Assembly: GCA_947396885.1 (NCBI GenBank)
Contig: OX377202.1
Coordinates: 76,542,643-76,606,642 of the forward strand
Length of the DNA stretch: 64,000 nucleotides
Origin: Heligmosomoides polygyrus polygyrus
Lineage: Eukaryota; Nematoda; Chromadorea; Rhabditida; Heligmosomidae
Direction of reading: 5' to 3'
In this document: one piece after another, positions 1 to 12,100 of the stretch
Layout of the letters: the number at the start of each line of letters is the position of its first letter
How positions within the stretch are numbered: position 1 is the first letter of the stretch
Program-made: the position numbers and the translations under genes
The notes under the pieces: generated by a model
The model's input: the letters and a program-made list of their open reading frames with translations, nothing else
Told to the model about the DNA's origin: nothing
The model's database searches: none

Positions 1-1276
1 CGAAGTTCATCAGAAAGTTGGCCCTTACACATGCTTGAATAACACAATACCCTCGTGAGTACAGGAACAACGAGAAGGCTATCGGCTGTGCGTCGAAGTC
101 TCATATGAGCCGTTTTTATTTTTAATTTTCTCAACGTCTTTGCTAAGTATTGTAACTCCATCAATAGTATGAGTATTGCGTTAATAGTTCTCAGGCATTA
201 AGAGCAAGGATTGTTTTCTTTTTCATCACGTATGCAACAAAACGGGGAGACATCTGAGGCGCGTACCGCTAGGATCGGTGACCATCCTGCAGTTTTCGGC
301 TCGTCATAGATGCATTCGCTTTGGAAAGCAGATGTCTAGACTTCGAAGAAAGAATTAGGTCCTTCTTCGATGTGTCTTCGCTGTTTATAAAGTTTAGATT
401 TTTACTGGTTCGGACTCCTTGGTCGACTTTCCAGTGGGTGGCTCAGCGTTGGAAGAGCACTGGACACTGGTTGCTGTCCATTTATGCTTTGAAGGTACTC
501 TTTCAAAATTTGTAGCTTATCAAGATAGACGTCTGCCGGCACTGCAGCGCCTTAATTCGTAGACCCCAACAACAACATGTCCTGAGTGTTCCGCCAAAAG
601 CCCGACATCGCTTTTTTACGAGCTTCAAGGTATCTTCCGTCTCTTCTATTCAGCCACGATGATAGGGCAGAGTACCCCTGTGGCATCACTTAGCTTGACT
701 AGATTGGCATATCAGCTCTATGTTTACGTATGAAGGCACAGATTACTTCGCAGACCTGGCGAGTCATATTGCGCTGGATAGACGAGGTGTATAAACCAGC
801 CGTGGTTTTTTTTTCAACATTGGCAGTCCATTTCACGAACTACATCTGTTTGAGTAATACCATTAGTGGCTGACAGTTCAAGATGAGCTTGGTGTGGAAT
901 CACTTCTAACCTGCCCGCAGCATATTAAAATCCAACTCCATCAGATATCCGAAGGTGTATTTATTCTCACTGGAATAGCCGCCTTTTTGGAACTCTAGTA
1001 CAAACGGTGAATTGTGATTTGAAAGGAACCATTAACCTTTAGACTTTAGATGCAATTAATCAGGTTTGACGAGAGACAGAAATATGACTAAGCAACCAGC
1101 TATCTAAGATTGAAATAAATGTTGGTGATCGTTTTGTATTGCTTTGTTTCAAGATGATTTCCTACCTTTGGGCTTCTGCTCACAGTGGCTTAAAAAATTT
1201 CTTGCCCGAAAAGCTATGTATAAACTTAGTTCAACGATCTGCGCAACGCTATTGCAGCCTATGATCAGTGGTGAAA
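1..1276. other. no recognisable gene
   Basis: I see no gene I can name here. The opening bases could be the tail of an exon, because an open frame runs into a GTGAGT-like donor near base 55, but nothing else supports it. An open frame at 321-515 has no recognisable motif. Confidence 0.3.
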
Positions 1277-1753
1277 ATGCAAAAAGTGAAAGAATTTGGA
1301 AAAGCTAACCATAAGCAGGACTTCGAAGCGGTCTCCTATGGAACCGTGGAAAGCGAAGCTCTACGGCATCTCTTTGAAATCTCTAAGGAGCACCATACAT
1401 ATGTCCGCTGCGTATACTTCGGCTGAAAGGTTGATAGATGTGTGCATGGTGGATGCTTGTGTGTGTTGGACTTCGCTTATAAATGAGGACGGAAACATCG
1501 CGGTATGGGGTTCGGAAGGCGATAAGCTATTCGAGGACGAATATTGGGAAAAATCCGAAAATGCGACACCAGCTATTGGTCACTTAAGGGTAGACCTTTA
1601 TCAAACTTTCCTAGAATGAAAAAATATCTTCTTAAGCTCATAAACGTCAACTGCACAACGAATGATGAAAAGAAGCGAAGTGATGCTGAAATGTTTTGCA
1701 AGGGACCAGTTGGAATCCGGAACAAATTCACCCCCCCCCCCTTCAAAGATTAA
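1277..1753 (+). pseudogene. unidentified coding-like relic
   Basis: Three overlapping open stretches in different frames follow each other: a 49-codon frame from the ATG at 1277, then a frame around 1425-1619 rich in acidic residues (it contains NEDGNIAVWGSEGDKLFEDE), then a frame ending at 1753. The shifts from frame to frame would fit a decayed gene or transposon ORF, and an 11-C tract lies at 1731-1741. I do not recognise the protein, and chance open frames remain possible. Confidence 0.15.
1731..1741. repeat. poly-C tract (11 C)
   Basis: Uninterrupted run of 11 cytosines, one of ten C/G runs of at least 10 bases in this window. Confidence 0.95.
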
Positions 1754-4700
1754 GTAATACGCATGTGTTTCGTTGTAACCCAGCATAGGCCTCCAGCAAC
1801 TGACGTTTCGTTTTTCTTGTCCACGCGAGATCCAAACGCAAGCAGGGAGCTGGAAGATTTGAAAGGGAATGGCGTGGACGATTGTGAGCGTGGAGAGCGT
1901 GTGGGTGCCTGAGTCATCCTCTTCTGCTCCAAACACAAAAGGCCATGGTAGAATGACCGCTGCGAAGGTAACATCGCACTCCACAAATCATGCCTGCCGT
2001 CAGCCACTGGACGTTGCTGTGCTCTTTTCTCGAAGCCACAGGACCGAGCATTCCGACGTCGAGCCCTGCGACTCCTGGGGGAAGTGTGCGCGCTACTGTA
2101 GCGCCTCACCTCGCTGTCCCAGTCGGGCTTTTCGCCGTCTATGAATTATGCATTTTCTATTCCATTAGGCGGTTGCTGAAGATCGATCATGAGAGAATCG
2201 CTGCGCCGAGTACGGTAGTACATTGTCTTGCAGAGGGCTGCGCATTGTTTCAGCTAATTGCCTCCGGCCTTCGAGACAGTCGCTTCTGGTGACCAGCGCT
2301 TCATCGAACCTTCTCCAACTCGAGGCGATTGTATTCCTGACTGGTGATGATGTCAGGGGTGCTCGTACGCTCCGCCCGTCCTGTCCCTCAGGTGCTTGTT
2401 TTTCCGCTCAACCCAATTGTTTTCGCGCCGCAGGTCGAGAATTGTTTCTTCTTCCCCACAGTAACCTGTTCCCTCCTTTTGCCAAATATATTTAGTTAAC
2501 ACTGTCCATTGCGACGCGCCACGAACGCACTGGGTGCCAGCAGCTCCATTCCGCGATTCCTCTCTTCCCTTCGAACTCGCACTTCGAACTCGTCGGCCCT
2601 CTTGATCCCCTCCCTCTCCTCGAGACTTAGTTGGCGCGTGGCGGAGTGTAAGGCAACGAACGCGCGATCTCTTGGTAGTGGACTCGGCTGCTGAACTAGA
2701 GAAGCCGGTTTGAAAGACCGTGACAGCTCGTAGCAATGAAAGCAGTAACTTGGCTCTTACTAAAATGTCTGTCTGAGTCAGTCAGTAACTCGAAGGACGT
2801 TCGTGTTTTAGAGGATTATTTCCCAAATAATTGAAATTTTGGTGAGGTCTTGTCCACATTCTTAGTCTCGGTGCTTTTCAAATCCATCCCTCCTTCCAGT
2901 GACCCTGACAGCTATATTGCTCAACTCCGAACCAAGGGTGACCTAACAACCATGCAGTTATAATAAGATTAGACTAGACAAGATCTATTAGACAGAAGCC
3001 TCTTTAAAACCTCGTACTTGATCTAATGCTCCGTCAAAAGGCGCCGGATGCTCAGGCAGTTTTTAACCATAGGGCTGCCATATAAATGCTAAAAACCACC
3101 ATGGTAAACCATGGCATGCGTTTCAGAAGTATGACGGCACCATCCGTGATTGAAACGCGTCGCGTCTGCGAATTTCGGCTTTTCAAACAATTAGATTTGA
3201 CGGACCAAACTGTGGAGCATGGAAGAGCCCCTTAGCTGCTTAGTTTTTTAAAGCATCCCTCCCCCTTTTCATACACTACAGACGTTATATTCGCTTCTAG
3301 TCAGCACCCTAACCCGTTTTTTAATGAAGGAGGCAGAGCAATGTTTCCCTTCGACGAATGTCATAATTTTAAGGAAGTTTCGAATATAACTCTTCTTCGT
3401 GTGAACGCTCTGCTTCACTGCTTGCATTTCATTCAATGATAATTTCTAACTGTGTCGGCTTCTTCAGAATATAGAAAATCTGACGTTAAAATATTGAGAG
3501 TATGAGATTCACAAACACTGATTCATACCATCTGTTCATCCAATTAGTTCGCTGTTCTCGCCTCAGAATTTCAAACCCTTCTTTTCTACCACAACTTTAA
3601 AAAGCGAGGATGACCTTTGGCCAGAGTGATTGGCAACAAGTTGAGTGAACGGTGATATGCCCTCCGAATGGAAACTGACTACAGTGCCTCTTGCCTCAGC
3701 TGCGTTTCGTTATCAGTGGTCATCTCGCCGATAGCGACTTAGCGTTCCGTCAGAACCATAAGAGGCTAATACAAAAACGTGATGAACGAGGCCGCACCAA
3801 GAACCCGAGAAGGAAACTCGAAAACCCCGAAATCCTCGACAAAACCACATAATTCTTTCTGGTGTCACCGAGCGAAACCGCACGAGACGAGACGTTTGAA
3901 CCCGCTTTCGGACTCAAGGAAGTGGTCGCGGAGGGGTGGCAGAGGCGTCCGCGCCATGAGTCGAGTAGAGTTATGGGACGACAGAAGGACTCTTCTGGAA
4001 AAACGTCTAGCAAGTTCAAAGTGTCCCGCGCGCTGTGCGGAACTCTTCTTTGGTAGACAGATGTGTGTGATTATCTGTTGTTGCCCCTGATATTTCTCGC
4101 CGCGAACCGTTTGAAATCTACATGAACGCTCCTCCTTTTATGTTCGTTACATATCCGTTCGCTTTTTACATTTTCTGAACTTCCGCGAATCCACACACCG
4201 ACTGAATGCACTCCCGATTCACGCAGCACTCATCAACCCACCGGCGTCTGCACATCCCAATTCAATTCGTTGCTGCGCCTTCGATCCCGCTCCTATTCAC
4301 TCTCAACAAACTGTAGTACACGATGCTTCCGAAATGTTGTGCTGTCTTGCCTATTCGTTAGAAGGTCATTCCGAATGTGCCTCATTCAGCATCTACCTCA
4401 CACGGCTCTATGAACATCTTCTGAGCCCTATTCTCCTATTCCCCTTCCACCTCTTCTGTCCTCCATAGATCGGCTCACTCAATCAAACGCATCGCAGACA
4501 ATCATGGAAGCCACGTCGTTCTTAGGTTCTTAATACCCGAGAGGGTGTTCTTCTACGGCTCCAGAGTTCAGACCTCGTGTTCTGAGCTTAAACATTGCAT
4601 CAGCAGTCGGGGTGGAAAGCACACGCGTTTTGATCATTTCAACAAGCTGACCTGAGGCGATTTTCTATAGGCGAAGATCTGTAGCAGGGCATCTATGGAA

Positions 4701-5844
4701 TAGAGTTATGGGCGACAGCAGCTTAGAGAGATAGAGACTATGGAATAGTCTCTATCTCTCTAACCTGCTTTGTTTGGCTGAAATGCTGTACCCGGATCCA
4801 GCAAGAGCAAGCTCTGTCAGTTGGAAGAGTGGTGGAGCACATTCCGTCTTTTTTCATGTTCCTCGTAGACCGCATATTGGTCTCACCTCTCCGGTGGTTG
4901 GTCAAGAATGTGTCTAGTTTGCAAAGACTTTGGCCTTCTCCAACGTGCATGCTCTGGAATAAGAAGACATATGTGGGTAGGTGCACCGTATCTGTTTGCT
5001 CAGTGATGATGAATGCGGCGTCGGGCAATTTATTTGTGGGATACGCCGCGCGTTTTACTTCCATGAAGCGTCATAGTGGCCTGGAGTGAACATTTGGCCC
5101 ATTGAATAACTTGCGGTGTGCAGTCGATAGAAAAACCATTGGTTTTAGAGAGGACTATGGACCAGGTTTTCCTTTGTATAGAAAAATACGGAGTGCGACA
5201 CTATTGTACTTTAATCACTTGTTGCTTGCCTGCCTAGGATCACCCTCTTCGAAGTTTCCCCACAAGGATGACCTTGTGGGGAGCGATCTCTTTATCCAAA
5301 GGACTAACTGTTAACCATACCTGAGAAATGTTAGCTGCATACCGCAATCACGGGCTCGATTCAAGCTTCGTTTCCGTTGTGGTCTTCATTTACACATTGT
5401 CAAGTATTACTGACAGTTCCAGCCTCAAATTTCATTACCAATCATTACCAATTTCAATTAAATGTGAAGAAAATTTTGAAACCACCTACATGAGACCTTC
5501 ATTACGACTGCTACGTATTTGGAAACCTACAGATTTTATATCTAGGCATTAACAAAGTAGGAATAATTCTCTTGCAAAATTTAACTTCTCAATTCCGTTT
5601 GCTCGCTCGATTCAGTCTGAGCTCCTGGATCCAGTCTGAATAAGCATCCAGCTTTTCAACCTCAAAAAAGTGGTTCCCTAAATATTTTGCATGGAATCAC
5701 ACAGTCGTGTACTCTGCTGTGGAAATGTTTCAGGAGCAGGAAACATCCTCTAGCAGCAGCTACTAGTGCTATGGCATCGAGGAGGATATCCCTTTTCGAG
5801 TGATTCGACTCCGCTCCTCCCTAGTTGAGGTTTTTTAGTGTAGA
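1754..5844. other. intergenic, no recognisable gene
   Basis: No open frame here could be tied to a known family or bounded by convincing splice sites. The part from about 1860 to 2740 is more GC-rich than its surroundings and has open frames on both strands that look like composition effects. Short hairpins occur at 4723-4763 and 5257-5280. It may contain the promoter of the BTB gene downstream, but no element can be named. Confidence 0.35.
4723..4763. repeat. perfect 18-bp hairpin
   Basis: Bases 4723-4740 and 4746-4763 are perfect reverse complements around a 5-base loop (tggaa). The stem is purine-rich on one arm (TTAGAGAGATAGAGACTA). No U-tract or gene end is nearby to make it a clear terminator. 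It could equally be the core of a small fold-back element. Confidence 0.7.
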
Positions 5845-6125
5845 TCGATTGGACGTGTGGTAGCGCAGTCGGAGGAGGCGCCGGAGAGACGTGCACTTCT
5901 ATTCTGGTTATTGGTTCGGACTCCCCACACGGCCAACCAAGCCTTCCATCCCTCGGGGAATTGGTGCCCAGCTTATTTAGGAAGGATCAAGCACTGTTTT
6001 TCATCCACTTATTGATCGGCTGCCCTGGCCTAATACGCATTCAAACTGCCACAGCGATATCTCGTAGAAGTAGACTGCATGGCTCATCCCTCAAAGGGGC
6101 TGGGTAGTGCCGGCCCTTGTCCTCT
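5845..6125 (+). mobile_element. tRNA-derived SINE, copy A
   Basis: A tRNA-like head carries a box A (GGTAGCGCAGTCGG at 5859-5872) and a box B (GGTTCGGACTCC near 5912). A body follows with the words 'ccaaccaagccttcc' and 'aattggtgcc', and a 3' part containing 'tagaagtaga'. Six other copies or parts of the same family are in this window on both strands. Such elements are transcribed by RNA polymerase III and mobilised by LINE machinery; the LINE partner here is not shown by the sequence. Confidence 0.75.
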
Positions 6126-6189
6126 GTCCATCCATCTGTTCGTCTAATTTTGACTTATCCTACTGCGTTCATCCACCGTAATTCTCCCA

Positions 6190-6197
6190 CTTACAGA
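6190..6197 (+). promoter_or_regulatory. candidate SL trans-splice acceptor of the BTB gene
   Basis: The ATG at 6197 directly follows CTTACAG, a 3' splice-site sequence, with no room for a 5' UTR. In nematodes this arrangement is typical of spliced-leader trans-splicing. The alternative is a normal cis-acceptor with an upstream coding exon that I could not find. Confidence 0.45.
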
Positions 6198-9100
6198 TGT
6201 CGATTCAGACAGAAAACTGTCTAGGGAACTTCGGTTTCAATTTCGATTTCGACGCGTGCATCAATGTGCGTAGCAGTAAGGAAGGAAACGATTTTGGTTA
6301 GTACCCATTACCTTTTCGGTGCTGCAAAAGACGAAGGAGCGCCTTGTTTTTAGATGAGCCAGTACTGGCGCACAGATTAGTGTTGTCGTCGGCGTCACCG
6401 AGGTTTCGGAATCTTCTCGCTTCGGGCCAACCGGAAGACTCCATGGCAAAGATAGACATCGATTTGCGGGAGATTCCGAACTCAGTCAACGCCTTCAAGG
6501 CGATGCTGAGCGGTCTCTATACCGGCGAGCTGAACTTCTCATTGGCGGCGCACGCCGAGGTGAGTTGGCCGTCACCTTCTGAAGAGGACAACATTCTGCA
6601 CTTACAGTTCCTATCGCTTTCGGTTTCAGATTCTGGCCGTAGCAAGGCACTGCCAAGTGCCGACCATCGAGAGCAAGCTGCTGGCCGCGAGTCAGGAGTT
6701 CAACCCATTCCTTGCATTCTTTCCACAGAGCAAGCTGCCAACAATCGCCCCGAATCCGCCTTGTAGGAGCAACCACTTCAGTTGATGAAAAAGAAAAAGG
6801 ATGCATCGCTTTTCAGGGCAGAACTACCTGCACACACTTCTCGCCCTCTACATGCAGCCAGGTCTGCTGGCCTCAACCTTAGGCGCCAATATGATACCCT
6901 GCCCAACGACCTCATTCTTGTCACCGCCGACACCTCCCGTCGACGACACCAGGTGAGGAGGGCCTCAGAATAGCTAAAGTTTCCAAGCTACTGCTCAAAG
7001 GCAACCGATGATATTAATCGGTCATGATGAGTTTTGGTACCTTCAAAGGGCATCAACTCGTTCTGTCTTATTTCCATTATGGAATCAAATTCACGTTTGC
7101 AACAGTTTTGACAACGGCGACATTCTGAATCCCGCACGCGATTCCCTGCAAATGTTCGGTTTTTCAAGATTTGATGTCTCCATGGAAAACTAACAGTTTC
7201 ATCAGTTTCAAAAAAGAAGAAGAATTTTAAAGTGGCACGCTCTAGAATGATGCTCAGGAAAGTATTAGGGATAAGGAATAACGTCTGTCCTAATCGATCC
7301 TAGCCAATTTGGGATACACTCATACACTTATAAGGTGTATTGTACAAACAACCTCAATGTGAACTTAGCTGGGGCCACCTCACGAGCAGGTTGTTGATCT
7401 ATTGCTCCCAGAACTGTCTCGAGCAAACAGGTCAACCCGAGCGTTTGCTTACCATGGGCGAAATTCGAGCCTAAAATCGATTCGTGAAACCGGCGAGAGC
7501 GGCGCTCCCAGCCGAGTGCAGCACATTCGTCCTATCTGTATTCCTTCTAACGGATTAGTCGAACCTTAGCCTTGATTAGGCGTCGTATGGAGTTCGCATT
7601 TTGCGTAAGTGTTCTCGGTATTGATTGGGGCTATTATGTAGTTTACAGGAAAGGAGGCCATGAAAAGTGTTCATATATTAGAGTGGGCCAAAAGTAATGG
7701 GACAAATTGAAAAAATCTTTATCTCTTTATAACTCAATTACAACCCAGCGGTGCTGAGGAATGTATTCGCCATTAAGGTCAACGCAATTGCTGCAATCGA
7801 TCAGCCAACTTCCTGATCCCATCCTTCCAGAACTGCTTAGGCCTGGTGCTGATCCACTGCTCGTCATGGTGGTCGAGTTCTGCGTGGGTCCTTGTGTCCC
7901 TTCCGACCACGAAGTCCTATAGGCTCAAGAAGTAGTAGTAGTCGTATGTAGAGATGTCCGGCGAATACGGTGGGTAAGGCATGTGAACGTAGCCCAGCTG
8001 AGCAAGCTTATCCGTGGTCACTTTTGCCCGACGGGATGCGGCGTTGTCGAAGAGGAGGACCTTCTTGAAGCGCTGAGACCGAATAAGTGCGAGTCGCCGG
8101 TCCATCTCTTCTATTTCGTTCACCATCGCCTTCGAGTCTATCGTTGAGCCATGAGCGCAGACTCAAGAGCTCAGGAGGTGCTTCTCGCCCGCCGAATGAA
8201 GGTCGGTAGCAGGTCACCAGGCCTCACCCAGACTCGCTGCTTGGCAGGGTTAAGGCAGAAGACTTACTTCTCATCTTGCGTGAGTATTGAGTCCAGGATG
8301 CTCGAGGTTGGGAATTGGGCGAGATTTGCGCGGCACAGGTCGACTCGTCAGACTGTGGTTTTGGCATGAGACAGACTGGGGTTTCGGACATGCTTCTGAA
8401 AAGGGCGAAAGTGGTCACTTCTCAGGTGGCCTTCAGTAAATAGCAAACAAACATACAAATACGAGAAGCACGAAACCGTACTCCAGTCACGACATATATG
8501 GGCACGGCATGGAGAGTCCCATTACTTCTGCCTTCCCCCCCCCCTAATATAAGCCGAGGGAATAGCATCCCTCTATTTAGGCAGTGTAGGAATGTAACAA
8601 ACAATCCCAACCCGTTCTCGTTCGCAGGCCAACACAAATTAATTGCTTACTAATTCGATGGAAGAATTCTGATCCCAAAGAATCTAGTACGCTTTCAAGA
8701 AGTAACTTTTGCTTTGAATGGCACGAGGAAATCGTTGCCTGCCGAACTGACTTAAGCCAGATACTTTTGGACAACTGCCGCACATGTCAAAGGAGACTCG
8801 ATATATTCGTAAACCCAGGGATAAATGCATTCAAAGATGGTGAACATTTCCTACACCTTTCCAACCGGATGAGTGCAGTCAGAGGAGGTGCAGGTCTCGC
8901 ATGCATCCTGAATCGATTCAAGAGTCGGGGCCTGGTCGAACGAACCAAGCCTTCCACCCCTTTGCGGTGAATCGGTAACAGATTTTAAAGAAGCGAAAAA
9001 ACTTGCGATGTCTACCGCTTGGCCACGGCAAGCCTCTGTATCGGTCGAATATCCTTTTCAAGTCTCGCCCAGTATTACGTCGTGAGTGATACATACTTTA

Positions 9101-12100
9101 CAGAGATTGATTAGGGCCGTTCATATCAGCTTTTCGTAGAGCCACTTCCATATAAATCCTACTGCCTGCATTTCTAGACAAAAGGCTGTTTGAATGCGTA
9201 TTTAAGCCGTAATAAAGTAGAGCATCGTATCCGGTAAGTAGAGGTTGCGGGTTCGAATCCCGCCTGGCCCTGTAGTTTTGAAGGCAGTAAAACACCTTTA
9301 CAACAGCAACCTCAGTAACAGTCACTTGAGGCTTAAAAAAAATAAGTTGAATACGTACTTGGGCTATTTGGCTTACATGCTGTTTGATGCTGGTCGACAA
9401 TCATAAGCATTAGTTCCCTTCTCTGACCACCGATCTCGGACTGAAAGAAGTCGATGAACGCCCTCCATTGCGTTGTTCCCTCCATCAAATTGGAACGCGC
9501 CTAATACCAGTGGTTAGTGTCACATAAATTAGCCTTAAATGTGTTACGAAAAACCGCATTTGCCAATTGTCTATGTATCTTCGCTCATCTGTTTCCCTGT
9601 TATCTCCAAAGGCATTCGTTTCCGTCCAGACATCCGACGGAAGAGTCGTCATCGCCTCGCACAACACCGACGGTATTCAGCGAGAAGATAGTGCCGAACG
9701 ACGACAAGGAAGGTGGGTTCGGCTGGCTTCTTGCTCGCTCTGCTCACCGTAACCTGCTGCGTGTGCGCTGACCAGTTAGTCAGCATTGTTTCTTTTCTTC
9801 GTTCTACTGATCCAAGCGTTCAAAATGTCGCTCGTCGAATGGCGCGACGCCAACCATGAAAAGAAGACCGACGGGGCGCGAGAGTAACATTTCCATACGG
9901 GCAGGGAAACACTCTGCAACCATCTCGGCACGGCTGCCGACCCTCCTTGCGTCCAACTGTCCCCTCAATAGCCACTGTTGCAGGATGGTGTCGCAACAAG
10001 AAGTACATCGAGAAGGTCGACAGCGGCTTCATGTGCACGGTGTGCCGGAAGATCTACGGCAGATACAACTCAGTCTCCTATCATGTGACCATCTACCATC
10101 GCAACCCTCCAATCAGGTCTCTCTAGCGAACGACCACTGATGACCACTTTTCCAAATATAATCGGAGAATTTCAGATGCGACGAATCCGGTTGTCAGTTC
10201 TCGACGCGGGAGGCACGATACATACACTTCCACAAGTACTACAGGCACCATATACCACTTCCTGACAGCATCGATCTCGGTGAGAGCACTGCTGATGAAT
10301 GAGAGATCTTTTCAGGACAACAAACTTGAAACGCCTGAGTCATTCTGAAAAAGAACTCCGACACTAACACTGCCAATTCTGCTGAAAAGGCGGAGTAAGG
10401 ACAGAGATCAATCATTCCCTGCTTGCGGTGCACCACGTATTCTGCTAATAATAAATATCGCAGAGGCAGTGGAATGCCCGTTTCGCCTATTCTATGACTT
10501 CTTTAGCTAACAGATTGGCAGATCATTTCAAGTGGTGAAGCTAGATTCAAGATTTCATATCATCGGCGAAATTACTGTAACTCTTAGCAAAGTCGAAGGA
10601 AGGGACGGAGTGTAGTTCACGTCTACATGGCCCCTTTTGCTATAGTGTAGCTTAATATGCTTATCACCACTCTTTGTACGTCTAGTAAACACGCCTTTAC
10701 AACATAGCCTACTGCTCTGTAGAATGCCAGGCTAGGTGGATGCGACTTGCACCGACCCTTCGACACTATTCGCTATTCGTCCTTCATAGCCAGATAGTCA
10801 ATGCTTGTCAAAGAATAGCCGAGAACACTATTTGCTCCAAAACGACCATGGTAACGACAAGGAGGAAGACAGTCGCTGAGGCTGTCTTAGCCACAAGGGA
10901 TTCTCAAGTTCTTTGTTGGTCAACATTTTTGCAAAATTACCCTCTGCAAAGGTGCACCTATGTGTAATTGTCGCTGATTTGGCACGGCTTAAAGTACTGA
11001 TTGCGGAGCTGGTGGTCACTTCTACCGTTGAAGAAGGCAATTTTTCCGAAACCTTGGCTAACAAAAGTTTTAACAAACTCGCAAAACTTTAACAAACCAG
11101 GTACAGCACAGGTCCACCCTAGAGAAAAGCTGATTCAAGAAACGGCTTAAATACCGGTATTGAAAAACCATTCCTGGATCCCTGCTAATCATTCCTGGAT
11201 CCATCGCTCACAACCCAACCATACCTCTGGCGTTAGTACCCTCAGAGGGACTTTTCACCATTCTTCCGCTATCGAAAAAGTTTTCCATTAGCCAAGTCCT
11301 CAAGAAGAAAATGATCAGCAACTGGTTCTTGCTTTAGAGAATGTGCAGGCTATGGGAGAATATCAACGGGCAACACTTTTCTAAGTGTTCAGCTACGCAA
11401 TATATGAGTAGTTGGTGCTGCGCAGAGGATAAACACCTTTATTTTCGAACTCCTCTCCCAGATTTTTCATGGTCTCCTACATCTCGTAGTAATATTTTGC
11501 TGTATTTGAGGAATCTGGTTTCTTGATGAGGTAATGGTCGCCTTCATATTTTCTGCACCCGTTTTATCCTTAAGTCTTTCGAGCTCACCTGTTGGACAAT
11601 AGAGAAAGTCTGAGCTTCACTTCGTCCATTTCCCTTTATCGCTTGTTCTTTCCGGGCAAGGATCGTTCTGGTTTTGGTTGACTTTTAATTCTGTACATCC
11701 ATTTCTTAAAATAATCACGTGAGTCTTCACACCCTCCTTATTAGTTATTAATTTGGTAGTCCAAAAGCAGAATTTGAAGCTCCGGCACACTCCTGCGCCG
11801 GTGTTACCAGACTGTAGACACGCGCGGATTTATGGAACCTGAAGCTGGCAGGTTGCCCCTCCCATGTAAGCTGTACCTTAGGGAGGAAGAATGCACTTTG
11901 ACGTTTTTTAGAAATTAGTTTTTCAGACATCTGGTTACTTTGCCAAAACAAAATCAACCAACACTTTTGACTGACTTGCTGTCGAATTAGGGTAGTCAGA
12001 GACTTCGTTTTTGGCCGCTAGTAATTGATCATTCTCTGAACATCGTCTGATTCAAGACCAAATGAATGGAGAAAAAAGGAAGGTTCTGATGAAGGAGAAT

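Noticed and set aside
9098..9400. A - strand open frame containing RARRDSNPQP
   Set aside because: The peptide is the translation of a tRNA-like repeat, not a conserved protein.
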